64,000 nucleotides of DNA from Allocatelliglobosispora scoriae (GTDB lineage: Bacteria > Actinomycetota > Actinomycetes > Mycobacteriales > Micromonosporaceae): assembly GCF_014204945.1 (NCBI RefSeq), contig NZ_JACHMN010000001.1:992001-1056000 (forward strand), written 5' to 3'. How positions within the stretch are numbered: position 1 is the stretch's first letter; each line of letters begins with the position of its first letter. Both the position numbers and the translations under genes were made by a program. Shown here one piece after another: positions 16,401 through 23,610 of this stretch. Under the pieces are notes generated by a model, which worked only from the letters and a program-made list of their open reading frames with translations, was not told the DNA's origin and did not search any database.

Positions 16401-18850
16401 CTGACCCACAGGCCGCCCAGCGGGTCGGGGTGCGGGGTGAACCTGTCGCCCTCGCGCGGCAGCTCCGCCCGCAGCGCCTCCTCCTCATTGCCGGAGGCGG
16501 GATCGAAGCCCAGGTCGGGACCCGGATAGGTGAGCCCGGACTCCGGCGTCGACTCGCCCAGCAGCTCGCTGGTGAGCCGGTGCACGGCGAGCTGCACCGC
16601 CGCCTCGGCCGCCACCGCCGGGTCGGTCGTCGCGGCCAGGGCGGCCTGCGCCTGGAGGCTCTGCTGCCCCAGGTGCTGCAGCGCGGGGGTCAGGTTGTCG
16701 GCGGAGATCGAGGCGAGCAGGACCGCGCTGCGGGCGATCGACGGATCGGCGAGTGCCAGCATCGCCTGCCGCTGCGCGGCGGTCTCGGCCGTGCGGACCT
16801 GGCGTGCCAGTGCCGTCACCCCGGCGGCGTGGACGAGCTCGGCCCGCAGCGGCGCGGACTGCTGCTCGGTCAGCCCGGCGAGCTGCGGCACCCGTTCGTC
16901 GATCATCGCGGTGACCAGGCGGTGCCGCTCGGCCTGCGGCAGGGTCGCGGCGAATCCGGTGCCCTGCACGAGATGCCCGACCGCGAGGTCCCACCGTCCG
17001 GCCAACGCCGTCAGCGACTGCAGGGCCGCGGTGTCGCCGAGCAGGGCGGCGGCCGCGAGCTGGGGCACGCTCTCCTGACCGTTACGCCCACCGGGCGCCA
17101 CGGCACCGTCCGGACCGTGCTCGGGGTGGCCGGTCCGATCGGCATCGCCGACCTGGTCGGTGTCGCCGAGCGGGGTGTCGGCGGCGACCGGACCCGCTCC
17201 GGCGACAGGTGCCGCCGCATCGGGCTGCTGCGGACCGCCCATGCCGGGGTCGCCGCCCTGCGGCACCCCCTCGACGGCGCTGGGGGAGCCGGTGTCCACA
17301 GGGGATGGTGTCGGGTCGGGTCCTGGTGCCAGGCCCGAGTCGCCCGTGGCCCCGGGCGCCGGTGAACCGGCCGTGTCCGTGTCCGCCGGAGCCGGGGTCG
17401 GCGCGGCGGCGCCGGGCCCGCCGTCTGGTGCCGCGGCGCCTGGCTCGGCGGTGTCAGGTCCGCCGTCCGGCGCCGCCGCGTCGTCACCGGGAACGGCACC
17501 GTTGCGGCTGTCCCCCGGCGCGGCACCGCCACGAGCGTCCCCCGGCGCGGCACCGCCACGGGTGTCGCCGGGCGTCGGTCCGCTGCCCGGCAGGCCGGGC
17601 GGTGTCCGCAGGCCGCCGGGTGGCGCGCCCGCCAACCCGCCGCTCAGCGAAGGTGCGACGAGCGGCGGCACGAGGGGCGCGCCCGGCTCGCCCTGCTCCC
17701 CCGCGCGCGGTGCCGGGGCTGGAGCCGGCGCCGGCGCGAGTCCGGACCCCCGCCCGCCGCTGGGCTGGGTGCCGGTCCCGCCGGTGGGTTGCGTACCCGT
17801 CCCGCCGGTCGGCCCTCCCGTCCCCGATGGCGGGCCGGAGTAGGTGGGGCCGGGCAGCAGCCCGCCCAGGAACCCGGTCAGGTGCTCGGTGATGCGGTCG
17901 GACAGGCGGGCTCCGGCACTGAACCGGTCCCGGGCCATCCCACCCAGCGTGTTGGCGAGCAGGTTGTCGAAGTTGGCCTGCCACTGGCCGTAGCCGACGC
18001 CGTTGACGACGAACTGCGCACCGGTCTCGGTGATCACCTCGTCGCCGAAGTCGTTGAGGAACCGCGCCGCCGCGCGGGCCACGACGTTGTCCAAACCGTT
18101 GACCAGGTTGCCGCCGATCAGGCCCGGTACGCTCAGCGCCGCACCGACCGCGCCGCCGAGCCCGGCGAGGAAGGTCTTCTTGCCGTCCCAGTCGACGCGG
18201 GTGCCCATGAGGAACTGCGACACCTGCGCGGTGACATCGGTGCCGGTTTCGGCGCCGACCTCGCGCAGGATCTCCAGCGGCAGCCCGCGCACGACGGCGC
18301 GGCGCAGGAACTGGCTGAGCGCGACCCGGCCGAACGACTGCGTGGCCTTCTCGACCAGCAGGCGGAACATCGTGGTGACCGCCGCCCGGGTCATCGCGAT
18401 CCGCACGCCCGCCGCGGCCATCGCCCCGTAGAACGCGATCACCGCCATGACGATGATGACGAAGATCTCGATCATCAGGACGACGAGGGAGACGATGGTG
18501 CTGATCTTCTCGTACTCGATGTCGAGGGCGGCCTGGTCGGCGTCGGCGACGACCTTGCCGATCAGCTCGTAGAGCTCCTCGGACAGCTCCGTGCCGCCCA
18601 GCTGCTCCCAGTTGGTGCGGAACAGCGCCCCCGAGGGACCGCTCCACAGGATGCTCAGGTCATTGCCCGCCGACTGCACCGCCGGCAGCCCGTCGCGCAG
18701 CGCCTTCTCCACCCCGCGCCAGGCCTCGGCCAGCTCACGGATCTGGGTCTCGTCGCCGGAGGGCCAGGTGCCGCCCCCGTTGGCGACGAAGATGACCATG
18801 TCGCGGATGCCGTTCCACGGATCCCCGAAGTCCGGAAGCTCGATGCCCAT
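10424..18850 (-). CDS. Giant ESX effector-like protein with two papain-fold domains
   Basis: A 2808-residue protein. Domains in order: an N-terminal WXG-type helical domain (about 1-110, LSILWSGPSGALF with W69-S-G71) as in CpnT-like toxins; hydrophobic helices at 117-145; a conserved alpha-helical segment to about 320; a Pro/Gly/Ala-rich linker (about 335-595) with a 9-residue repeat; a papain-fold domain resembling Tox-PL glutamine deamidase toxins with C833 (GTNCVEAT), H913 (GHMLLAVNHH) and D928 (VVWIDG); a long region (about 960-2580) with degenerate alpha/beta repeats; a second Pro-rich linker; and a C39/papain-like domain with Q-x5-C2693, H2762 (IAHTVVVDG) and D2779 (IRDPWDGG). The two triads suggest two cysteine-enzyme activities, perhaps one processing and one toxic. 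It follows a YbaB-like and a WXG gene (5-bp gap) and precedes the candidate immunity gene. Secretion by the neighbouring ESX machine is inferred. Confidence 0.88.
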   Translation of the reverse strand: MGIELPDFGDPWNGIRDMVIFVANGGGTWPSGDETQIRELAEAWRGVEKALRDGLPAVQSAGNDLSILWSGPSGALFRTNWEQLGGTELSEELYELIGKVVADADQAALDIEYEKISTIVSLVVLMIEIFVIIVMAVIAFYGAMAAAGVRIAMTRAAVTTMFRLLVEKATQSFGRVALSQFLRRAVVRGLPLEILREVGAETGTDVTAQVSQFLMGTRVDWDGKKTFLAGLGGAVGAALSVPGLIGGNLVNGLDNVVARAAARFLNDFGDEVITETGAQFVVNGVGYGQWQANFDNLLANTLGGMARDRFSAGARLSDRITEHLTGFLGGLLPGPTYSGPPSGTGGPTGGTGTQPTGGTGTQPSGGRGSGLAPAPAPAPAPRAGEQGEPGAPLVPPLVAPSLSGGLAGAPPGGLRTPPGLPGSGPTPGDTRGGAAPGDARGGAAPGDSRNGAVPGDDAAAPDGGPDTAEPGAAAPDGGPGAAAPTPAPADTDTAGSPAPGATGDSGLAPGPDPTPSPVDTGSPSAVEGVPQGGDPGMGGPQQPDAAAPVAGAGPVAADTPLGDTDQVGDADRTGHPEHGPDGAVAPGGRNGQESVPQLAAAALLGDTAALQSLTALAGRWDLAVGHLVQGTGFAATLPQAERHRLVTAMIDERVPQLAGLTEQQSAPLRAELVHAAGVTALARQVRTAETAAQRQAMLALADPSIARSAVLLASISADNLTPALQHLGQQSLQAQAALAATTDPAVAAEAAVQLAVHRLTSELLGESTPESGLTYPGPDLGFDPASGNEEEALRAELPREGDRFTPHPDPLGGLWVSLLNDGGISRPGRGTNCVEATIAALSTWLGHPAVAAAQRLGSGERARRLESWVQGRLSPQGSGQEALAGIAAQLLAAGHGAATVVALRWAGSRAPGHMLLAVNHHGTVVWIDGALGTVSMTPPYAGTDLVGPVSALALDATGRPLRSVRADLPPVPASRERFEGQPVPAGQDPFLATSGTPDAAAVLARVQSLSAAPIGTATVTAAPVAGTSRVLLTVEPARGGSYTVELTIGVPPSGAVVEAAAGPGAAHRATISEGVAPSDVELALAQALGLIDGATERGSLLPWRTRTSGDSLVPGLPTGPLSLSPQDRGRMQLAIHSAGRIAAEDDTALRQAELARLLARLDGMGLRGDGAHRRWSLVADLLADAPPGAAQVLELLRQGRPTIQPVSAVSIAETARSLAAAVVADDLGGTVRQLPGGDLEVQLPGRRAFRVRIAEQVVPSPVLDRSVTLRRGTYVLSYDVNLDPVRLRALLARDLHLLPDATTLRGSGIVVHHASSVRASRVAALRVAAQQLATVDPAARPHDHQALLTQVMQLIDQLGLREGQQGFRAARLRIGADLDLSVLDTHGGLPDTLSLPQQQALRQARSVLAAQAEWSAPARTISPLSLRWSLPGEYRAGFAELARTRAHTPLAELLADHQGEYRVHSTHRLEDLLRQQSALHGGPDAALAALIAREPTLSRQGEQRLWTLLGRFPDPGLAATIAALAPFDTRVPDSAAWRALATAVTTVPSGLTGPVADALAAATLRFVYELVPDLDPEADLTVRAELYLLVQTLAAADPNATAGMLDLATGRFTDAARTALAGRIVADLALVKLSGLDGDALTVARLSDELRTGEINEILQEQIRHDILLLRTGSAALAARMIHQSGATGRTPEARLSDFRLRLVDAVTTPTLVTVRYQPDGSTILDFQHQGADGVLVVSVTATVTDGELSLALTDVTRHPALLAGEPAIGPRPQRVAVRGIGGSTDLRGTGSDQVTAETLAAAQARVAPLLPGTPPVRLTVGNTRDDAPAELRHDNGGYTLVVRPDLPVNGRALERVIADALAQAQAIELRQASGVTAINGDLLAPGAAPHLGGLSARDAGLAAQLLVLAPADPSGWQPAPELGTEIHALVEAMGLHTDLPFAGHRREVLLAHAATHFSAEAAAELAAMLDRFADPDHPLDTGRNDVREIRRSVRENIAADALLDTMFGPPADVPATEIAALAGLTGLAPPLSGAGLATAGATALARHLRGDLGIAWGDVHTEGTTVAVRTAGMFGIITVTAAALPDGVSARIHLDLVGGRPVQAIVLADGLAADLVGPTIAAATTLLRANLDRATEGRPTSPPNRLGQGPLSARDLAGSAEDLSPTDRANIALLVSLAGRQPAADDFPARGQVHAVVDNLGLRGDGRAETARRDWVRTIVGETVWQQVEPYTRALSDLPAREHRAARVGQALLRAVPDGVSGRSIRSPLILGATLRRVWRMRGPGQRAGGRIRILHQLHRRFRPGLRSGVAGAVAGTRHTAGYSVTGRFYVGRVTLADGTRYAAVGLPGLSFTRTRALFANVRLHESGGPSDIPDPYTVDTGDLVEPTETVRINDFIRVGVSTSNVGGPILFQVRRATTVILGRQRLLGLRLGRGGGPRVLLRQRRPDGVESVSHAAQLVISPLYGASGSVEFGVPYLSSVNVYGWLMTGLDIAVSRRISAEHFEAVVRGDQGEFAEFGELFAQARRDLRQWWTSPRFHSDPSVSVSTEYQIAEIAIGTWIKYLLPGMTGPPWGLGLNNNIEVAVNIAVEGDLDGPAARFLGRQILRYGSETAAQENAPEAVPPPAATPGIAPPAGTAPVRTPHTATPPVNIPVAPVHPDATPPAGGDPGGNWPTVDAVDGGAVAQLHPLSCVSACGEMLSGRPQAELMELVGVPGHAGRLVQVLGGAWRGGYVGPDVLDIFLTGPPWAAELFGPGAEIAHTVVVDGVREDGLILIRDPWDGGSTYAMTRADFLQVWNGIAVFGGQQ
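17483..17563 (-). repeat. Three 27-bp tandem repeats in the effector's Pro-rich linker
   Basis: Three consecutive 27-bp units (17483-17509, 17510-17536, 17537-17563) encode a nine-residue repeat of the type GGAAPGDxR. The last two units are nearly identical in DNA, the first has diverged. Such repeats vary in number easily and lengthen a flexible linker. Confidence 0.7.
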
Positions 18851-18855
18851 CGGCG

Positions 18856-19170
18856 TTAGTCGGGCAGCGCTTGCCGGGACCGCTCATCGGCGTGGACCAG
18901 GGTGTCGACGGCGACCGCGCTGACCTTGGCGAGGCCGTCGAGGACCTCGGTGATCTGCTTGGTCGCCTTGAGCAGCTCGTCGGTCGGCACGTAGCGGGCC
19001 CGGTACTGCCGGCCCGCCTCGTCGTCGCCCCACAGCGGCGCGACGGCCTGCGTCCGCTCGACCAGGTCCTTGGCCGCCGTGACGGAGCCCTGCAGGTGGT
19101 CGGTGCCGGACTTGAGCCGCGTCGCGGCGTCCAGTGCACCCGCCGGATCCGGCAGCTCGGACTCGCTCAT
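18856..19170 (-). CDS. WXG100-like ESX protein, 104 residues
   Basis: A 104-residue helical protein (MSESELPDPAGALDAATRLKSG...) with the size and helix-turn-helix plan of WXG100 proteins. The turn reads PLWGDDEAGRQY, so Trp is present but the Gly follows it directly rather than at +2. Its ATG overlaps the stop of the YbaB-like gene (ATGA) and its stop is 5 bp from the giant effector. It is therefore likely the dedicated partner or chaperone of that effector rather than the main Esx pair, which lies elsewhere in the locus. Confidence 0.75.
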   Translation of the reverse strand: MSESELPDPAGALDAATRLKSGTDHLQGSVTAAKDLVERTQAVAPLWGDDEAGRQYRARYVPTDELLKATKQITEVLDGLAKVSAVAVDTLVHADERSRQALPD

Positions 19171-19610
19171 GGCCGCACTCCCCCCATGGTGGACAGATCC
19201 TGCACCATGCGCTGCATGATCTTCTCGTGGTCGCGCTCGAGGTAGGGCGCGATGGTCTCCTCCGGCACCAGCGGCGCGCAGATCTCGACGACCCGCCGCT
19301 GCGCCTCGGCGGCGGCGGCATCGATCGTCTCCTGGATGGAGCGGGCCAGGTCGCTGGCGTGCGGGTAGTGGTAGATGCGCGGGTCCAGGCGCAGCTTGCG
19401 CAGCCGTCCGTCGCTGCCGACGGTCGCGGTGACCAGGCCGTCGCCGGAGGTCGCGGTGACCATGACGGCACGGGTCTTGGCGGCGATGTCGTCGAAGGAG
19501 CCGATCATCTGCTGGAACTGCCCGGTGAGCTCCTCGGCCCGGGCCCGCAGCCGCGCGACCGCCTCGGCCGTGGCGGGTCCACCACTGGTCTCTGCTTCCT
19601 CCCCGTGCAT
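19167..19610 (-). CDS. YbaB/EbfC-family protein of the ESX locus
   Basis: A 147-residue protein from ATG 19610 (GTG 19628 is an alternative). A long N-terminal helix (VARLRARAEELTGQFQQMIGSF) leads to a strand pair with DGLVTATVGSDGRLRKLRLDP, the YbaB/EbfC core, and an extended C-terminal helix. YbaB-like proteins such as EspL are common in actinobacterial ESX loci, where they act as cytoplasmic chaperones or nucleoid-associated factors. It heads the minus-strand effector operon and is divergent, 46 bp apart, from the SUKH/mycosin unit. Confidence 0.75.
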   Translation of the reverse strand: MHGEEAETSGGPATAEAVARLRARAEELTGQFQQMIGSFDDIAAKTRAVMVTATSGDGLVTATVGSDGRLRKLRLDPRIYHYPHASDLARSIQETIDAAAAEAQRRVVEICAPLVPEETIAPYLERDHEKIMQRMVQDLSTMGGVRP

Positions 19611-19656
19611 ATCCTCAACGTACGGCACCCGCCCCCACCTGCGCCAGGAATCCACT

Positions 19657-20271
19657 ATGGAGTATGAGACCGTGATGGACATGCACGAGGCGCGGCGGAT
19701 AGCGGCGGAATGGGCCGAGCACCCCGACGGCGTGGAGCTCTACGAGTTCGAGCTCGGTTTCGTCGCGCAGCGCATCGACATCCGCCCCGAGCAGGAGCAG
19801 GATCTCGGCGCGGCCAGCGCCGTGATCGACCGGGGCAGCGGCGCGCTGACCCTGTGGCCGTCGCTGGCGGCGCCCCTCGTCGCGGACCTCTACCGCACCG
19901 AGATGCTCGCGCAGCACCGGTTCCCCGAGCAGACCCGGGCGATGCTGCGCCTGGGCGGGTGGCGGCCGGGGCGGGACGTGTCGCAGGTCGTCCGCGACTG
20001 GTGGGGCGGCGGTGCGGGTCCGGCGATGCCGAGGGCGGCCGCCGCGGTGCTGGGGGAATTCGGCGGGCTGCGGATGCGTACCCTCCGGCTGGAGCTGGTG
20101 CCGCAGCGGACCGCGACGGCACCGCCTGCCGTCGGCGACGGCGACCGCGTCCTGATCGGACGGCTCGGCGGCGATCCACTGTGGCTGGATCCGGCCGGCG
20201 CGGTGTGGCGGGGCGAGTCGATGGCGGCTGCCGGGTTCGACGAGCTGCTGGTGGCGCTGTGCGAGGACTGA
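19657..20271 (+). CDS. SUKH-3-type immunity protein (SMI1/KNR4 superfamily)
   Basis: A 204-residue soluble protein. The N-terminal part (AEHPDGVELYEFELGFVAQ...ASAVIDRGSGALTLWPSLA) resembles a small YrhB/Imm35-like domain, and the C-terminal part has LRLGGWRPGRDVS followed by helices and a beta segment (RVLIGRLGGDPLWLDPAGAVW), the signature of SUKH-3. SUKH proteins protect against contact-dependent or secreted toxins. ATG 19657 was chosen with AGGAA upstream. Its 3' end overlaps the mycosin gene by 13 bp, so an immunity-family gene is translated together with the ESX protease. Possibly it protects against one of the papain-fold domains of the divergent effector. Confidence 0.75.
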   Translation: MEYETVMDMHEARRIAAEWAEHPDGVELYEFELGFVAQRIDIRPEQEQDLGAASAVIDRGSGALTLWPSLAAPLVADLYRTEMLAQHRFPEQTRAMLRLGGWRPGRDVSQVVRDWWGGGAGPAMPRAAAAVLGEFGGLRMRTLRLELVPQRTATAPPAVGDGDRVLIGRLGGDPLWLDPAGAVWRGESMAAAGFDELLVALCED

Positions 20272-21419
20272 GCCTGATCGCCGCCGCCGCGCTGCTCGTG
20301 GGCCTGGGCCTCCCGGTGCCGGCCGCGGCGGCCGGTGCGGCGGCGTGCCGCAACGGGTTCGCCAAGGGCGACACCGCCATCCCGGCCCGGCCGTGGGCGC
20401 AGCGCTGGCTCGCCCCCGAGCGGGCCTGGCCGCTGAGCGACGGCGGACACGCGGTCACGGTCGCGGTCGTCGACACCGGCGTCGACCGGGTGCACCCGCA
20501 GCTGGCCGACGCGGTGCTGCCCGGAGTGGACCTGCTGGGCGACGCCGGGGCCGGCCGGGTCGACTGCACCGGGCACGGCACGGCGGTGGCGAGCCTCATC
20601 GCCGCACGCCCGGCCGACGGCATCGGCTTCGCCGGGGTCGCGCCCAAGGCACGGATCCTGCCGGTACGCGTCGTCGAGCGCGCCGACGGCGACATCGACC
20701 CGGCGAAGGTGGCGGCGGGCATCCGCTGGGCCACCGCGCACGGCGCCACGATCGTCAACATCGCCCTCGTCGTGCCCGACAGTGCTGCCGTCCGCGACGC
20801 GGTGGCCGACGCCGTGCGCCACGATGTGCTGGTGGTGGCGGGCGCCGGGACGCTGGGCACCGGCACGCGCGCGAGCGGGCCGTCCTACCCGGCCGGGTAC
20901 GACGGCGTGCTCGGAGTCGTCGGCGCCGACGCTTCCGGCAATCCGCCAGAGGCGGCCTGGACGGGCTCCCATGTGGACCTGACCGCGCCCGGGCTGGACC
21001 TCATCGCCGCCGCGCCCGCGCTCGGGCACACCACCGCCTGGGCCCGCGACGCGGGGCTCGCCACCGCGATGGTCAGCGGATCCGCGGCCCTGCTGCGCTC
21101 GGCCCGGCCGGGATTGACCGCAGCCGCCGTCGCCGAGCGGCTCACCGCCACGGCCGACCCCGCTCCAGCGGGACGCCGCAGCGACCGGTTCGGGTGGGGA
21201 TATGTCAACCCCTACCGCGCGCTGAGCGAGCCCGATCCGTCGGCGACGGCCGGTGCGCGCGGTGCCGAGGTGGTGGAGCGCGCAGCGGTCGCACCGGCCG
21301 ACGGGCGGGTGGCCGCCGCCGCGCAGGTGCTGACCGCGGTGTTCCTGGCGGTGGCGCTGCTGCTGCTGGGGCTGCGCGGGGTGCGGTCGCGCCGCCGGGC
21401 CGCCCGCGGTGGGCGCTGA
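20259..21419 (+). CDS. mycP: Mycosin: ESX-associated subtilisin-like serine protease
   Basis: A 386-residue S8 protease from GTG 20259. Signal peptide at 1-26, mature domain with catalytic Asp in VAVVDTGVD, His in DCTGHGTAVASLIAA and Ser in ATAMVSGSAALLRSA, and a C-terminal membrane helix (LTAVFLAVALLLLGL) followed by a basic cytoplasmic tail. This is the standard mycosin topology, with the protease facing the cell wall side. Mycosins are needed for ESX secretion and in some systems cleave substrates. The start codon lies inside the end of the SUKH-3 gene, and it converges on the esx pair with a 25-bp gap. Confidence 0.92.
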   Translation: MRGLSLIAAAALLVGLGLPVPAAAAGAAACRNGFAKGDTAIPARPWAQRWLAPERAWPLSDGGHAVTVAVVDTGVDRVHPQLADAVLPGVDLLGDAGAGRVDCTGHGTAVASLIAARPADGIGFAGVAPKARILPVRVVERADGDIDPAKVAAGIRWATAHGATIVNIALVVPDSAAVRDAVADAVRHDVLVVAGAGTLGTGTRASGPSYPAGYDGVLGVVGADASGNPPEAAWTGSHVDLTAPGLDLIAAAPALGHTTAWARDAGLATAMVSGSAALLRSARPGLTAAAVAERLTATADPAPAGRRSDRFGWGYVNPYRALSEPDPSATAGARGAEVVERAAVAPADGRVAAAAQVLTAVFLAVALLLLGLRGVRSRRRAARGGR

Positions 21420-21444
21420 GCACCCACCGCGACGACGGTGCCGG

Positions 21445-21753
21445 TCAGACGCTGAAGGACCGCTGCAGCGCGACGGCTGCCTGCTCGGTGTCCCACATGA
21501 TGTTCTTGGCCTTGATGATCTGGTTGGCGAGCTCGATGCCGGTCTGGTTGAGCAGCTCGGCCTTCTTCTGCCACTGCTCCTGGTTGGCCACGTAGGCCTG
21601 CTGTGCCTCGAAGCTCCAGGTCTCCACCATCGGGCGCAGCTTGTTCGCCATCGACACGAGCTCCTGCTCCATGTTGACCATGGCGTTCTGGATGGCTCGC
21701 GCGGCGCCTTCGACGGACTCGAAATTGACCTTGAGATAATCTGGCGAACCCAC
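21445..21753 (-). CDS. WXG100 protein (EsxA-like, atypical WSF turn)
   Basis: A 102-residue protein from GTG 21753 behind a G-rich ribosome site. It is a two-helix hairpin (MGSPDYLKVNFESVEGAARAIQNAM...) with the turn METWSFEAQQAY, so the Trp is kept but the Gly of WXG is replaced by Phe. It lies directly after another WXG100 gene in the eccD-eccB operon, so the two should form the heterodimer exported by this ESX machine. The C-terminus (IMWDTEQAAVALQRSFSV) lacks a clean YxxxD/E signal; the partner may supply it. Confidence 0.88.
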   Translation of the reverse strand: MGSPDYLKVNFESVEGAARAIQNAMVNMEQELVSMANKLRPMVETWSFEAQQAYVANQEQWQKKAELLNQTGIELANQIIKAKNIMWDTEQAAVALQRSFSV

Positions 21754-21755
21754 GG

Positions 21756-22115
21756 TTACCCCCTCGGAATCATGGCTGCGGTGATGTTGGTCCGGGGCGT
21801 TCCGCTGCCCAGGTCCGCTCCGACGGAGTCGAACGTCTGGTGCGCGGAGTACTGCGCGTCGGAGTACTGCGTGGAGTTCTTGTCGATGAAGGACGCCAGC
21901 TGCTCCAGGCTCGCGTGCAGATCGCGCAGCCGGGTGTTGAAAAGCTGCTTGAGCTCGTCGAACCTGGCTCCGGCGCGTCCGCGCCACTCCTCCTCCAGCG
22001 GCCCCAGGCTGGTCATCAGCGCCGAGAGCTCCTGTGCGAGCGTGTCGGCGGTGTTGTCCACATCCTTCGCGGCCTGGTGCATGAGATTGGTATCGGTACG
22101 AAATTCGCCCGCCAT
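21756..22115 (-). CDS. WXG100 protein (EsxB-like)
   Basis: A 119-residue protein from ATG 22115, preceded by GAGGGGAGG. It has a canonical turn EEEWRGRAGARFDEL between two helices, and a C-terminal extension with YSDAQYSAHQTFDSV, where the tyrosine/aspartate spacing could serve as the YxxxD/E export signal. The gene ends 2 bp before the start of the following WXG100 gene, so the pair is cotranslated. It should be the secreted partner of the EsxA-like protein. Confidence 0.9.
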   Translation of the reverse strand: MAGEFRTDTNLMHQAAKDVDNTADTLAQELSALMTSLGPLEEEWRGRAGARFDELKQLFNTRLRDLHASLEQLASFIDKNSTQYSDAQYSAHQTFDSVGADLGSGTPRTNITAAMIPRG

Positions 22116-22194
22116 CCCTGGGCCTCCCCTCGTTCGTGAATCGGCCCTACGCCTGTCCACACCACGATGACATCGATCCGCTGCCCCATAAAGG

Positions 22195-22206
22195 TTCGGC
22201 GCCGAA
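22195..22206. promoter_or_regulatory. 12-bp palindrome between eccB and the esx pair
   Basis: TTCGGCGCCGAA is a perfect palindrome just after the eccB stop and about 80 bp before the first esx gene. It might be an operator or a short processing hairpin that sets esx expression apart from the upstream genes. Confidence 0.3.
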
Positions 22207-22208
22207 TA

Positions 22209-23606
22209 TCAACCTGCTGCGGTATGCGCGAAGATCCGCAACGCCGCCGACGCGTCCAACGCCGGGCCCTGCGGCAGCAGCGCCAGCAGTCCCGCCGGGA
22301 TCACCGCGATCGGGGTGCCCCGCGGGTAGCCCAGCGACTGCGCGGCCGCGTCGTCGGCGCAGGCGTAGCGGACTCCGAGGTCGGTGACGAGCATCAGCGT
22401 CCCGGCCGGGGCGGTGGGGGTGGCCAGCGCCCGGATCAGCGCACCGTGTCCGGGCTCGACGAGGACTGCGTCGGCGGCGAGCGGCCTGCGGGCGGCGGCG
22501 GGCACAGCGCGCGCACCGGCGACCGGGAGCGTGCCGTCGACGGTCAGTCCCACGGTGTCGCCGAGGTACGCCGCGCAGACCGTCTGCTCCTTCGCCGACG
22601 GCGTGGTGTAGGCGGGGATGCGGGTCGGGGGCTGGATCCCCGCGTAGGCCATCGGCGGCATGATCACCACGCCGGGGGCGGTCAGGTCGGTCGGCGACAG
22701 CGCCACCGGGGTGCGGTCGGCGGTCCGGACGAGGCTGCGCTGCACCTCGGTGACCTCCTGCAGGCCACCGGCCTGGGCCAGGTACCACCGGGTGGTTCCG
22801 TCGGCCGTGGCCACCGTGGCGAAGCGCCCCACCCGCAGGGACGGCAGCCCCGGCACGGCGGCCCCGGCACCGGTGACCTCGATCGGGCCCAGCGCCGGGC
22901 CGAGCGGGAGCGGCGCCAGCCAGCTCGCGGCGACCGGCACGCCCGCCTCCGGGGTCAGTCCCAGCGCCGACAGCACGAACCGCGCGTCGGTGAGCGGGAA
23001 GCGGGCACCCTGCCAGATCAGGTGCCGCCCGCCGTCGGGATCCGCCACGACCACCGCACTGGCGTCGGCCGGCCGCGCCCCGGCTGGTCCCGACCCGACC
23101 AGCACGACGCTGGCGGGTCGGGCGGTGCCGCTGCCGTCGTCGCGCAGCACGCTGCACAGGTTCCACGCGCCGACCAGCAGGCCGCCCGCGCCGGGGAGGT
23201 TGTCCGGGGCGTCGGGGATGCCGACCATCGGCCCGCGCGGCCAGGTCAGCGACGAGCGGGCTGCGGTGACCTGCTTCGTCGTGCCCTTGATCAGCGCCGC
23301 CGAGGCGAAGTTGAGCACCGGGTGCAGGGTGTCGGGTTGCAGGCCGCAGACGTACTTGGTGCCGGTCTCCCGCTCCACGATCACCGCGTCGCACTTGTTC
23401 CAGGCGCTCGACCCGCCGGGGAAGATCTTGCCGAGGACCGCCGTACCGGCCAGCGCGATGACCAGGATCATCACCCCGGCGAACGCGGCGGACCCGGCGT
23501 TGCGCCCGGCCCAGTCCAGCGGGTCGGCCCGATGGGACACGATGGCGCACAGGTAGCGCTGGCGCAGGTACTGCCGGGAGTGGATCAGATCGCGACGGGT
23601 CAGCAT
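22209..23606 (-). CDS. eccB: EccB, type VII secretion core component
   Basis: A 465-residue protein with the typical EccB start: a short cytoplasmic segment (MLTRRDLIHSRQYLRQRYLCAIVSH), one membrane helix (AFAGVMILVIALAGTAVLGKIFPGG, about 38-62) and a large extracytoplasmic domain with conserved cysteines (KCDAVIVERETGTKYVCG; NLCSV). EccB is part of the membrane core complex with EccC and EccD. It follows eccD with a 4-bp gap. Confidence 0.93.
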   Translation of the reverse strand: MLTRRDLIHSRQYLRQRYLCAIVSHRADPLDWAGRNAGSAAFAGVMILVIALAGTAVLGKIFPGGSSAWNKCDAVIVERETGTKYVCGLQPDTLHPVLNFASAALIKGTTKQVTAARSSLTWPRGPMVGIPDAPDNLPGAGGLLVGAWNLCSVLRDDGSGTARPASVVLVGSGPAGARPADASAVVVADPDGGRHLIWQGARFPLTDARFVLSALGLTPEAGVPVAASWLAPLPLGPALGPIEVTGAGAAVPGLPSLRVGRFATVATADGTTRWYLAQAGGLQEVTEVQRSLVRTADRTPVALSPTDLTAPGVVIMPPMAYAGIQPPTRIPAYTTPSAKEQTVCAAYLGDTVGLTVDGTLPVAGARAVPAAARRPLAADAVLVEPGHGALIRALATPTAPAGTLMLVTDLGVRYACADDAAAQSLGYPRGTPIAVIPAGLLALLPQGPALDASAALRIFAHTAAG

Positions 23607-23610
23607 CGGT

